NCBI GenBank assembly: GCA_963775935.1
Contig: CAVZKR010000003.1
Location: 310,001 to 374,000 of the forward strand
Direction of reading: 5' to 3'
Length of the DNA: 64,000 nt
From: JBBIPA01 sp963775935
GTDB taxonomy: Bacteria; Chloroflexota; Dehalococcoidia; GIF9; UBA5629
Every line of letters starts with the position of its first letter. Positions within the stretch are counted from its first letter, which is position 1. Position numbers and translations under genes: made by a program. The notes under the pieces are model-generated. The model had not been told where the DNA came from and ran no database searches. It saw only the letters and a list, made by a program, of their open reading frames with translations. Shown here one piece after another: positions 34,993 through 43,103 of this stretch.

Positions 34993-37900
34993 ATGCAATG
35001 GACCCTCAATCTTAGCAACTTCATAAATAATGCGTATAAGCCTCTCCGTTGTCTCGTTTCGCAATTCTACATCCCATTTAGATCTGGGAATATTAGCCTT
35101 TTCATATTTTTCAAGGTGAATATCTATGGATTTTTGAGGGTTGATTTCAACAAGGTTTTCATCTGAGTTCAACGCTTCTAAACTTGATTCATTGTTGCTC
35201 GAATTAAACATAGCTAGGTTATTATCAAGCGTAGTTCCAGCTCGTGCCACGGCGATAGCCTTCTCAATTCTTTCTAATTCGGCTTTTGGGTTCCGAATCC
35301 ATGCAGTTGACCAAACTCGGTGTATTTTCCACCCTAGGCCTTCCAATACTTGCTGTCTTAACCAGTCACGATCACGGGCTGCTGGAGCGCTGTGGTAGAC
35401 CCAACCATCACATTCAATACCCAAATCGCATTTATCGCCGCTTTCAGAAAGGACAGCTAGGTCAATGCTATATCCTGCTGCTCCAACCTGATTGGAAACC
35501 TTATAACCCCTTGCTATGAGTGCCTGCTGTACAGCTGCCTCAAACGGTGACTCTGGTTCTGCTGTGGGATTTATGATTTTGTGCCCTTCGAAATATTGGT
35601 TGGGATCAGCGGCATATTCGAGATAAAGTTTCAGGAATTTGGCTCCTTGCTGTTGAGAATGGATGTCACTGGCCTTCAGTGAGTGTACGAGGTCAACTCG
35701 TTGTCTCGCCCGGCTTATAACAACATTTAGACGTCGCTCTCCTCCTTCGATATTTAATGGCCCAAAACGATTAGGTGTAGCACCTGACTCAACCGTTGGC
35801 CCATAGCCGATGCTGATAATCATATGATCCCGCTCATCGCCTTGCACGTTTTCCAAATTTTTAATAAAGATAGGTTCGTCTTTCCTTTCGTTGAAACGCT
35901 CATCCAAGTCACGCTCTAGAATTCTGCGTTCCTCAATCAACCGCTCGATTAGATCTGATTGTGACCGTGACAAAGCAACTACACCAAGGCTTTCCCCCAC
36001 TGGACGTGTACGTAAGTGCTCAAAGACAAGATCCACTACGCGGTCTGCCTCCTTTCGGTTGGTGCAGGTAGCCCCGGCATCATATCGACCATCAGGAACA
36101 AATATATCGTGTACTCCATACCATGTATTATTAATGCGTGGACTAGGAAAAGTAAGGAGATAATCCTCATAAAAATGGTGATTAGAAAAGCGGATGAGAC
36201 TTTCATCTCTACTTCGATAATGGACATTTAGCTTTGCTGGATTAAATAACTGACCTTCTAACTGTACAGCAGCATCTAGTATGCTTTCTCTACCTGCAAA
36301 TAGGTTTGCCATTGTATCCTCAGATTCTTCATCGAAGTCAAATTCTTCTTCCAAGGAATGGCGCCAGAAGCTGCTTGGAGGTAATTGCTTTTGATCTCCG
36401 GCAAGAATCAATTGATTCCCGCGGAGGATGGCAGGAATAGCGTCCTCTGGAAAGATTTGGGATGCTTCGTCAAAGATCACGACATCGAAGCTTAGTGTCT
36501 CTGACTCGACTTCCGAAAATGGAAGAAATTGACTAATAGCAAGGGGACTTACCATAATGCATGGTTTCAATGTTTTGATTAGATGTGGAATTGTTCGAAA
36601 TAGTTTCCTAACTGGCCACTGGCGTCGTCGCTTGCTTAGCTCGCCACGCAGAATACCTAGCGCGCTTCCTTTGGCAGAGGTTGCGGTTGAGTTTGGATAT
36701 CGCTCGTACACTTTCTTTCGCACCATATTTTGTGCTGCAAACGAAAGTTGTGTATCCAATTCTTTGAACTTAGAGATAATGTTCCCATGTTCTAATGCCA
36801 TAAACCGAGAGAGCAAGCTCTCTTGTTTATAGATATAGTCAATCCATTCCCCTAACACTCGACGTTCAATTATTCTTGGAATAAGCTCGCTTTCCTCGGT
36901 TGTACACCGTATAAGTTCAACAGTATCAGGACCAATAATCTGATCAAATTCTCCGATTGTAGCTTGGAATAGCAGCCAGTCACTAGCTGAGTCTGCGTCA
37001 TTAAAAAGTTCTTTTGACCATTGCTTTATTTGATCGAACTTGGCCTGTGGCCATGATTCCCATGGTCCACCTTGTAGGTCATAATCTTCCTTAAGGGATT
37101 TAGTTAGTGCCATGAACTGTTGGAGAACATCAGTAGCCGACTTAGCCATTGCTATATATATCGCCTGAGCTTCAGGCTGCTCTGCTTTAGATAGTAGAGT
37201 CGGGGTAAGTTCGTTTGATGATACATTGATAAGTAAATCTTCGGCCCAAGTTAGGCAGTTAAAGATGTCGGTCCAGTCAGTATCAAATCCTTTAAAACGA
37301 GCCTCGAAGTTGGCTTGCATCGTTTCCTGAACTTGCAAATGCTCTTGTTCTAGTTTACATAGCCTTGCGCCCCAACTCATCAATAATTGTAAGGCTTGTA
37401 AGTCCTTAATTTCCTTACGAGTAGTGGTAATAGGTATTCTTACTTTGTTTTCAATCCGTTCTGTAGTCGTTATGGCGTTTAGCGCCAGATTTTCCAAAGA
37501 AAGCAGTGATATTTTGTCTTTCTTAATTTGCTTAACTAAACCAGAGTCTAGATTATCATCAAGCAAAGCCTGAAGTTCAGCGGATACTTGCTCTAGGGTA
37601 TTAGACAACTCCTGTGAATAGCGAGAAGTATCTTCTTCGGTCAGGAGTTGCGGTATATGTGTTTTTCTCTTGCCCAAGCCTTTAAGGATCTCCTGAACAT
37701 TATGAAGATGTCGCAATACTATGTCCCATTCAGTATTTCGCCCCGCACAACGAGTGCCCAAAGCCGACTCTAGTTCAACTGCCAATTCTTCCCATGTCTT
37801 TCGTTTCTTTTTTAGCTTTAGTATTTCCTCCACGATCTTAGCCTCTTGAGCGAATGATACTTTGTTATAGGCATGTCGGAACATTTGAATACGCTTTCGA

Positions 37901-40257
37901 TCGCTCCAATAATTTCTAGATATGAAACGCCGCAGAGGACTTTGGTAGGTTGTCCTGTAGCGAAGTAACATTTTTTCGTCAACTAGGTCTATAATGTCGG
38001 GTTCAAACTCTGAAAAAAGATCTTTTTCTCGTGCCTCGAGATCCTGCGCCAATTTTTGAGCTTTCTGCACAATAGCTATAATCTTTTCGGTACCCTGTGG
38101 TTCAGTCCATTCGTTTGGAACCGGGGCAACATTAGCAAGTGTTTTAGTAAGGGAAAGAAAAGTATGTATATCTGTCCATGTATCGGATGGTGTTTCCTGT
38201 AAAAAATTAGAGATTGAAGTTACTGCCGCTCTTAACCGAGTTATTGCATTAACGATTTCTCGCAACAAAACTGATATGACCTGCTCACTCTGTACAATTT
38301 TTTGGCTCCATTGTTTTTCAAATAATTCATTAAGTGAAAGCTGCTCTTCAGGGTATATCGTAAGTTGTGTTACGAGATCTTTGAAATCCCAGTCTGGGAT
38401 AGGACTACCTAATATGCTAGTAAGCTTATTGATTAAATCAGCTCTCTCTGTCTGAAGCCCAACTTCTCGCTTTGCAATGTCACGAAGACGGCTAACAACA
38501 CCGCATTGAAGCCATTTTTGGGGAATTCCAGTTGCTTTCGTGAAATGCTGAACTATATTTTTTACCTTAGTAAATTCGTCGAGCGTCTCAGGTGTTGAAA
38601 GTCCTAAAGACTTTGTAAGGCTAAGTGTAGTATTTTGTATAACATCGACTGCGGAGGCAAGCCTCTGCATGTCATTTCGAATTTTGTTAGCTAGCTCAAG
38701 CGAGGGTGTTCCGCTTTTCAGAATTCTCCAATGGCTTGTCCAGTACTCTCTGAATTCCCTATGCCTTAGTCTTACTCGATTTGCGACCTCGAGAATCGCA
38801 TTCAACTTTTTCTGGCTTAGCTTCTCGATATTTTTTACTTTAAAGGAAACATGTGGGACATCTCGGATTGAAGCATAACGACCATGTACTTGAAAAATCG
38901 AATATCCCAGAGGTTCTCGGATTTGATGAAGAGCTCGTACTACCGCATTCAGCCGATTTCGAAGGTCCGTCAATTGTTCGTAGTCAAAATCTTGCCGTCT
39001 AATTGCCCGCCGATCATCAACCGATTGCTTCAATTGCAGATATACGTTAGCCTTACGTCCGCGTTCACTATGCAGATCTAAACAGAAGACTCCAAGCTCT
39101 TTATCGTCAAGACGCCGTTTCACTACATCAAGAGCTGCTGTTTTTTCGCTTACAAAAAGAGTTGATTTCCCCTCTGCTAAGAATGTGGCAATTATATTTG
39201 CGATCGTCTGACTCTTACCAGTTCCTGGGGGCCCATGGACTACTAAATTGTAACCCGATCTAGCGGCTGTAATTGCCAATAATTGGCTATAATCTGCAGG
39301 AAGGATTGCAAAGTGGTCACGAACATCTAAAATATCATCAAGCTTTGCACCACTTAAATCATCCGGTATAACAATTGGATGAGCTGTTGATGTAGTATCC
39401 TCTTGAATAGCAGGCTTTTCGCCAGCTAGTGTCCGTACTATCGTGTGTTCAGTGCCATTCTTTTTGATGATTTCAAGGTCACGCCACATAGCGAGTTTTG
39501 AGTAAGCGAATGTAGCCAGATAAATATCATTTTGCACTTTCCATTCGGGACGCTTTTCTACTAATTTCCGGACTGCGTCAATATACGCAATAGCAGTCTC
39601 AGTTCCTGAGTCAATTTCTGGTAGTTGAATGTCAAACTCATTTAGCTTCACCGCTAGTGTAGAGTTTGTGGCTGGTTCTTCCTCATCATGTACCAAGATA
39701 AATGCGGCTCGTGGGGAATTTCTCTCCAGATGACATGGAAGGAGTAATAATGGAGCGATAAGCTGCTCACCATCTTCATCTATCCATTGTAGAAATCCGA
39801 GCGCTAGGAATAATATGTTCAGGCCTTGTTCTTCCTCCCATTCTCGTGCCCGTCGCCTCAGATTCCCTAAACGGCGTTGCAACTCAAGAGGTGGACAGTC
39901 CCCTCTTAAATCTCCTGTCAATATATATGGTTCTTGTTTCTGTTCTTCACCAGCATCAGCCTTAGTGAAACGATTGATTTGCTCTCGGGATATTGGCTCC
40001 GCATAATCGAAGGTCAACCCATGGCGGGATTTCAATAATGCGTCTAGGATACTATCGGGCGTATGTTGTATTATATGAACTGTTGTCATACTGAGTTTGA
40101 AGTTTAGCAGATTGTTGCGCCGATCAAGCTGCAGAAGTCGTCGCTGCCATTCAGCAACGACTTCTGCGAATTGTGCAGAGCATTTATCGGCTTTAGTTTT
40201 CCCCACTACCTTCTGTTCTCCGTACCATCCATTATGACAGACGCAATTGAAAAGCAT
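34975..40257 (-). CDS. Giant DUF4011 / SF1 helicase / Vsr-like nuclease protein, C-terminally frameshifted
   Basis: A 1,760-aa protein, about 2,030 aa if the 3' frame is joined. In order: DUF4011 N-terminus (WQRRLLQLDRRNNLLNFKLS), Walker A GPPGTGKS near residue 342, long coiled/helical insert (about 430-1180), Walker B VVIFDEASQIFPEDAIP near residue 1260 and GDQKQLPPSSFW, SF1 motifs ENVQGDERDHMIISIGYG and RRLNVVISRARQR, then a Vsr/MTES_1575-type nuclease (GIECDGWVYHSAPAARDRDW, GLGWKIHRVWSTAW near 1600-1640). It ends within DUF3320 at EVAKIEGPLHKNVSY. Proteins of this architecture are found in anti-phage defence gene surveys; that role is inference here. The start is uncertain (ATG at 40257 has no clear Shine-Dalgarno). 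Codon and AT content differ from the housekeeping genes. Confidence 0.85.
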   Translation of the reverse strand: MLFNCVCHNGWYGEQKVVGKTKADKCSAQFAEVVAEWQRRLLQLDRRNNLLNFKLSMTTVHIIQHTPDSILDALLKSRHGLTFDYAEPISREQINRFTKADAGEEQKQEPYILTGDLRGDCPPLELQRRLGNLRRRAREWEEEQGLNILFLALGFLQWIDEDGEQLIAPLLLLPCHLERNSPRAAFILVHDEEEPATNSTLAVKLNEFDIQLPEIDSGTETAIAYIDAVRKLVEKRPEWKVQNDIYLATFAYSKLAMWRDLEIIKKNGTEHTIVRTLAGEKPAIQEDTTSTAHPIVIPDDLSGAKLDDILDVRDHFAILPADYSQLLAITAARSGYNLVVHGPPGTGKSQTIANIIATFLAEGKSTLFVSEKTAALDVVKRRLDDKELGVFCLDLHSERGRKANVYLQLKQSVDDRRAIRRQDFDYEQLTDLRNRLNAVVRALHQIREPLGYSIFQVHGRYASIRDVPHVSFKVKNIEKLSQKKLNAILEVANRVRLRHREFREYWTSHWRILKSGTPSLELANKIRNDMQRLASAVDVIQNTTLSLTKSLGLSTPETLDEFTKVKNIVQHFTKATGIPQKWLQCGVVSRLRDIAKREVGLQTERADLINKLTSILGSPIPDWDFKDLVTQLTIYPEEQLSLNELFEKQWSQKIVQSEQVISVLLREIVNAITRLRAAVTSISNFLQETPSDTWTDIHTFLSLTKTLANVAPVPNEWTEPQGTEKIIAIVQKAQKLAQDLEAREKDLFSEFEPDIIDLVDEKMLLRYRTTYQSPLRRFISRNYWSDRKRIQMFRHAYNKVSFAQEAKIVEEILKLKKKRKTWEELAVELESALGTRCAGRNTEWDIVLRHLHNVQEILKGLGKRKTHIPQLLTEEDTSRYSQELSNTLEQVSAELQALLDDNLDSGLVKQIKKDKISLLSLENLALNAITTTERIENKVRIPITTTRKEIKDLQALQLLMSWGARLCKLEQEHLQVQETMQANFEARFKGFDTDWTDIFNCLTWAEDLLINVSSNELTPTLLSKAEQPEAQAIYIAMAKSATDVLQQFMALTKSLKEDYDLQGGPWESWPQAKFDQIKQWSKELFNDADSASDWLLFQATIGEFDQIIGPDTVELIRCTTEESELIPRIIERRVLGEWIDYIYKQESLLSRFMALEHGNIISKFKELDTQLSFAAQNMVRKKVYERYPNSTATSAKGSALGILRGELSKRRRQWPVRKLFRTIPHLIKTLKPCIMVSPLAISQFLPFSEVESETLSFDVVIFDEASQIFPEDAIPAILRGNQLILAGDQKQLPPSSFWRHSLEEEFDFDEESEDTMANLFAGRESILDAAVQLEGQLFNPAKLNVHYRSRDESLIRFSNHHFYEDYLLTFPSPRINNTWYGVHDIFVPDGRYDAGATCTNRKEADRVVDLVFEHLRTRPVGESLGVVALSRSQSDLIERLIEERRILERDLDERFNERKDEPIFIKNLENVQGDERDHMIISIGYGPTVESGATPNRFGPLNIEGGERRLNVVISRARQRVDLVHSLKASDIHSQQQGAKFLKLYLEYAADPNQYFEGHKIINPTAEPESPFEAAVQQALIARGYKVSNQVGAAGYSIDLAVLSESGDKCDLGIECDGWVYHSAPAARDRDWLRQQVLEGLGWKIHRVWSTAWIRNPKAELERIEKAIAVARAGTTLDNNLAMFNSSNNESSLEALNSDENLVEINPQKSIDIHLEKYEKANIPRSKWDVELRNETTERLIRIIYEVAKIEGPLHKNVSY

Positions 40258-40470
40258 TTAGGGTGAGGTTTTTAGTTAAAGATAAGCTAGTATGGCCTGC
40301 CCCCAATAGTTATATCACTTCTAAAGTAAGTCCCGCAAGTTGCCGGCATAGTAAGCCGCAGTTTCCCAGACCGCTGTTAATATGAACGATCAGATATGCT
40401 GACGCTGGCTTGATGCTGGGACAACACTTCACCTTTTAGGTTATACAATCCATGATTCCGTGATTAAAAC
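40258..40470. other. Intergenic region containing one copy of a 40-base dispersed repeat
   Basis: No gene is seen. Bases 40301-40340 (CCCCAATAGTTATATCACTT then CT...AGTCC..CAAGT) match 60911-60950 with about 33 of 40 identical, including 22 in a row. This point marks the boundary between the helicase-containing accessory DNA and the housekeeping gene that follows. Confidence 0.5.
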
Positions 40471-40499
40471 TTGACACTAGTAGTGCGCCCAAGTAAATT
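40471..40499 (+). promoter_or_regulatory. Promoter of the ornithine-cyclodeaminase-family gene
   Basis: TTGACA (40471-40476), 17-base spacer, TAAATT (40494-40499). The in-frame TTG here could be mistaken for an early start codon, but it is the -35 box; the coding start is 44 bases beyond the -10. Confidence 0.75.
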
Positions 40500-40542
40500 C
40501 TATGGGGATGCAGTCCAAAAAATTTTCAGGAGTAACCAACCC

Positions 40543-41505
40543 ATGCCAACACTTTTGCTGGACAATCATGCTGTAAACAACTTAATGAAGATGCCAGATG
40601 TTATAGACGTGGTCGAAGATGCTTTCAGAATATGGGGTGAAGGTAAAGCGACTATGCCGGCCAAAGCATATTTACTGGTGGAACACGGCGATTTCAGGGC
40701 AATGCCGGCAGCCTTACCGGGCTGTGCAGGATTGAAATGGGTGAATGCCCACCCCCAGAATTCGCTTCGCAATCTGCCTTCGGTTATGGCTGTTATCATC
40801 TATAATGACCCGGAAACTGGTTATCCACTGGCAATAATGGACGCTACCAGAATCACCGCTTATCGAACGGGAGCAGCAGCAGCAATCGCATCCAGATATC
40901 TGGCCCGGCAGAATTCACATACTCTCGGTATCATCGGCGCTGGCTATCAGGCTCATACCCAGATACTGGCACATGCACAACTGTTTGAGCTCATCTCGAT
41001 AAACGTCTTCGATATTTCCAATACCTCAGTGCAGAGGTTGATAAAGGCACTCCCTGAGTACCCGATTAAGAGCTGCTCAGTAGAAGAGGCAATAGCCTCG
41101 GATATTGTATGTACGTTAACCCCATCCCGGGAACCGATAATAAAGAGGGACTGGGTAATTCCCGGAACACATATCAATGCCGTTGGAGCAGATGCAGCAG
41201 GCAAGCAGGAGCTGGAGACTTCTATATTGAATGACGCGGTGGTAGTAGTCGATGATATGAGGCAGGCAATTGCCGGCGGAGAGATCAACGTGCCTGTAAA
41301 GAAAGGTCTGTTTACCAGTAATCAAATTTATGGGACTCTCGCCGAATTAGTTGTTGGAGCTAAGAAGGGAAGAACAAGCAACAAGGCGATTACCGTGTTC
41401 GATTCCACCGGGATCGCTATCGAGGACATCGCTGTCGCCAGGCTTATCTTTGAGAAGGCTCAACAAATCGGCGGTTATCCATCTATAGACCTGATAGGAG
41501 TATAA
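40543..41505 (+). CDS. Ornithine cyclodeaminase / mu-crystallin family dehydrogenase
   Basis: A 320-aa NAD(P)-dependent enzyme of the OCD/mu-crystallin family, which includes ornithine cyclodeaminase, alanine dehydrogenase and imine reductases. Landmarks: PAKAYLLVEHGDFRAMPAAL, GLKWVNAHPQNS, ATRITAYRTGAAAAIASRYL, the Rossmann GIIGAGYQAHTQI near residue 125, and VGADAAGKQELE. The C-terminal FDSTGIAIEDIAVARLI is typical. The start at 40543 has CAGGAG upstream and fits the promoter at 40471-40499. The exact substrate cannot be set; alanine dehydrogenase or ornithine cyclodeaminase are both possible. It stands alone on the plus strand. Confidence 0.85.
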   Translation: MPTLLLDNHAVNNLMKMPDVIDVVEDAFRIWGEGKATMPAKAYLLVEHGDFRAMPAALPGCAGLKWVNAHPQNSLRNLPSVMAVIIYNDPETGYPLAIMDATRITAYRTGAAAAIASRYLARQNSHTLGIIGAGYQAHTQILAHAQLFELISINVFDISNTSVQRLIKALPEYPIKSCSVEEAIASDIVCTLTPSREPIIKRDWVIPGTHINAVGADAAGKQELETSILNDAVVVVDDMRQAIAGGEINVPVKKGLFTSNQIYGTLAELVVGAKKGRTSNKAITVFDSTGIAIEDIAVARLIFEKAQQIGGYPSIDLIGV

Positions 41506-41564
41506 AACAGCCGAAGCGAAACAATCTTCGAGTTAGTACGGCGAGAATAGCTTACATTACATGG

Positions 41565-42095
41565 CTATTCGGCCGCATAGGTATAGCTGGGGATTATTCC
41601 CCAGGCATCAGGTGGCCAGACAGATACCCACGCTTTACCGATAATATTAGCCTTCGGCACAGTCCAACCGCAGTGAGAATCATTGCTCACATTACGGTTG
41701 TCGCCAAGAACAAAGTACTGGCTCTCAGGGACGGTTAAGGCATCTACAATATAATCAGGACGGTCTTCAATATAAGGCTCTTCCAGCAATACACCATTGA
41801 TATACACAGAACCCGACTTTATCTCAATAGTTTCACCAGGCAGCCCTATTACACGCTTGACCAGGGGGATACCATTAACATATTGGGGACAGTTGAATAT
41901 CACAATATCACCTCGTTCAAGGCTATGAAAAAATAAAGCTGCTTTGTTGATAAATAAACGCTGTCCCTCTCTCAAGGTAGGCTGCATCGAGATTTGCTGT
42001 ACAATGACTTGCTCCAATGTGAAATGGATGCCAATAAAAACAGCCAAACCCAGACATATGACAGCGGCAATATCTCTAAGAAAAACTTTCACCAT
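41565..42095 (-). CDS. lepB: Signal peptidase I
   Basis: Cleaves Sec/Tat signal peptides at the membrane surface. It is 176 aa with one N-terminal membrane anchor (residues 8-30). The catalytic Ser36 is in ISMQPTL and the general-base Lys80 in LVKRVIGLPGE. Box E is LGDNRNVSNDSHCGW. Length and spacing fit the small Gram-positive-type enzymes. It lies about 200 bases downstream of mutM on the same strand. Confidence 0.93.
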   Translation of the reverse strand: MVKVFLRDIAAVICLGLAVFIGIHFTLEQVIVQQISMQPTLREGQRLFINKAALFFHSLERGDIVIFNCPQYVNGIPLVKRVIGLPGETIEIKSGSVYINGVLLEEPYIEDRPDYIVDALTVPESQYFVLGDNRNVSNDSHCGWTVPKANIIGKAWVSVWPPDAWGIIPSYTYAAE

Positions 42096-42291
42096 ATACG
42101 TTTCCGATTGATATCTTTAGAGATTGATAAAAAATATGGGATTATTGAATCTGGAGGGTACCTCTTATTCAACAATCGCATACTGTATAAACGCACTATT
42201 ATAGTTATAAGTTTACCATTAAGATGTTAATAATTTGTTAATTGCGATAAGGAGATTGCTGAAAAACTCAGGTTCATCGTTATCTATTATC

Positions 42292-43101
42292 TTACAGCTT
42301 CTGGCACTTCGGGCAAAAATAGCTGCCCCTATTGCGGATGGCAATCCGCTGGATGGCAGCGCCGCAAACGCGGCAGGTTTCACCACGGCGATGGGCAACA
42401 TTGAATTCATCGTGGGCAGTGCCCTCCTCACCACCGGGACGCTTGTACGTGTCCACGCTGGCGCCTTTATTGTCAACAGCCTTGTTCAGGACGTCCACTA
42501 TGGCTTTATAGAGTGCTTTAACCTCCCTGGATGATAAGTCTCCCGCTTTTTTTAAAGGATGAATTCTGGCAGCAAACAAGGCTTCATCGGCATACATATT
42601 GCCGATGCCAGCAACCACCGCCTGGTCCAGGAGAACCGCTTTTATCGGAGCCTGACGTCCTTTCAACTTTTTCGCCAGCATCTCAGCCGTGAAATCTGCC
42701 GTTAATGGCTCGGCGCCCAGTTTCCTGGCGATCTCATCCGCACTCCCTGCCAGTCGCATCACCCCTAACCGCCTCCGGTCAATAAAAGCAAGCTCATCAC
42801 CACTGTCGAATTGAAGCGTTGCCCTGGTGTAGCGCTCATTGCCTGTGGAATTTATTGCCAGCAAGCCGGTCATCCTGAGATGAACAATCAGCACCTTGCC
42901 ACTGGAAAGGTGAAAAAGCAGATATTTGCCGCGTCGTTCAAGGCTGGTAACCCTTTGCCCCAATAGCTGCAGGCAAAATTCACCAATCGAAGAAGGCAGA
43001 ATTAGCTTTTCATCATCAACAACAATCCCGATGATAAGCCTCCCTACCACATGCGGCGAGAGCTCATTTTTAATGGTTTCTACTTCAGGCAATTCCGGCA
43101 T
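42292..43101 (-). CDS. mutM: Formamidopyrimidine-DNA glycosylase (MutM/Fpg)
   Basis: Removes 8-oxoguanine and formamidopyrimidines. It is 269 aa. The catalytic N-terminus PELPEVETIKNELSP supplies Pro2 and Glu3. The H2TH region has AVVAGIGNMYADEALF. The C-terminal zinc finger is CRVCGAAI ... YFCPKCQK, and Lys in LIVHLRMTG is also expected. It starts 2 bases after polA, so the two repair genes are one operon. Confidence 0.96.
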   Translation of the reverse strand: MPELPEVETIKNELSPHVVGRLIIGIVVDDEKLILPSSIGEFCLQLLGQRVTSLERRGKYLLFHLSSGKVLIVHLRMTGLLAINSTGNERYTRATLQFDSGDELAFIDRRRLGVMRLAGSADEIARKLGAEPLTADFTAEMLAKKLKGRQAPIKAVLLDQAVVAGIGNMYADEALFAARIHPLKKAGDLSSREVKALYKAIVDVLNKAVDNKGASVDTYKRPGGEEGTAHDEFNVAHRRGETCRVCGAAIQRIAIRNRGSYFCPKCQKL

Positions 43102-43103
43102 GA

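Noticed and set aside
40471..40542. Longer ornithine-cyclodeaminase-family protein starting at 40471
   Set aside because: The TTG at 40471 is the -35 box of a good promoter; the family N-terminus MPTLLLD begins at 40543.
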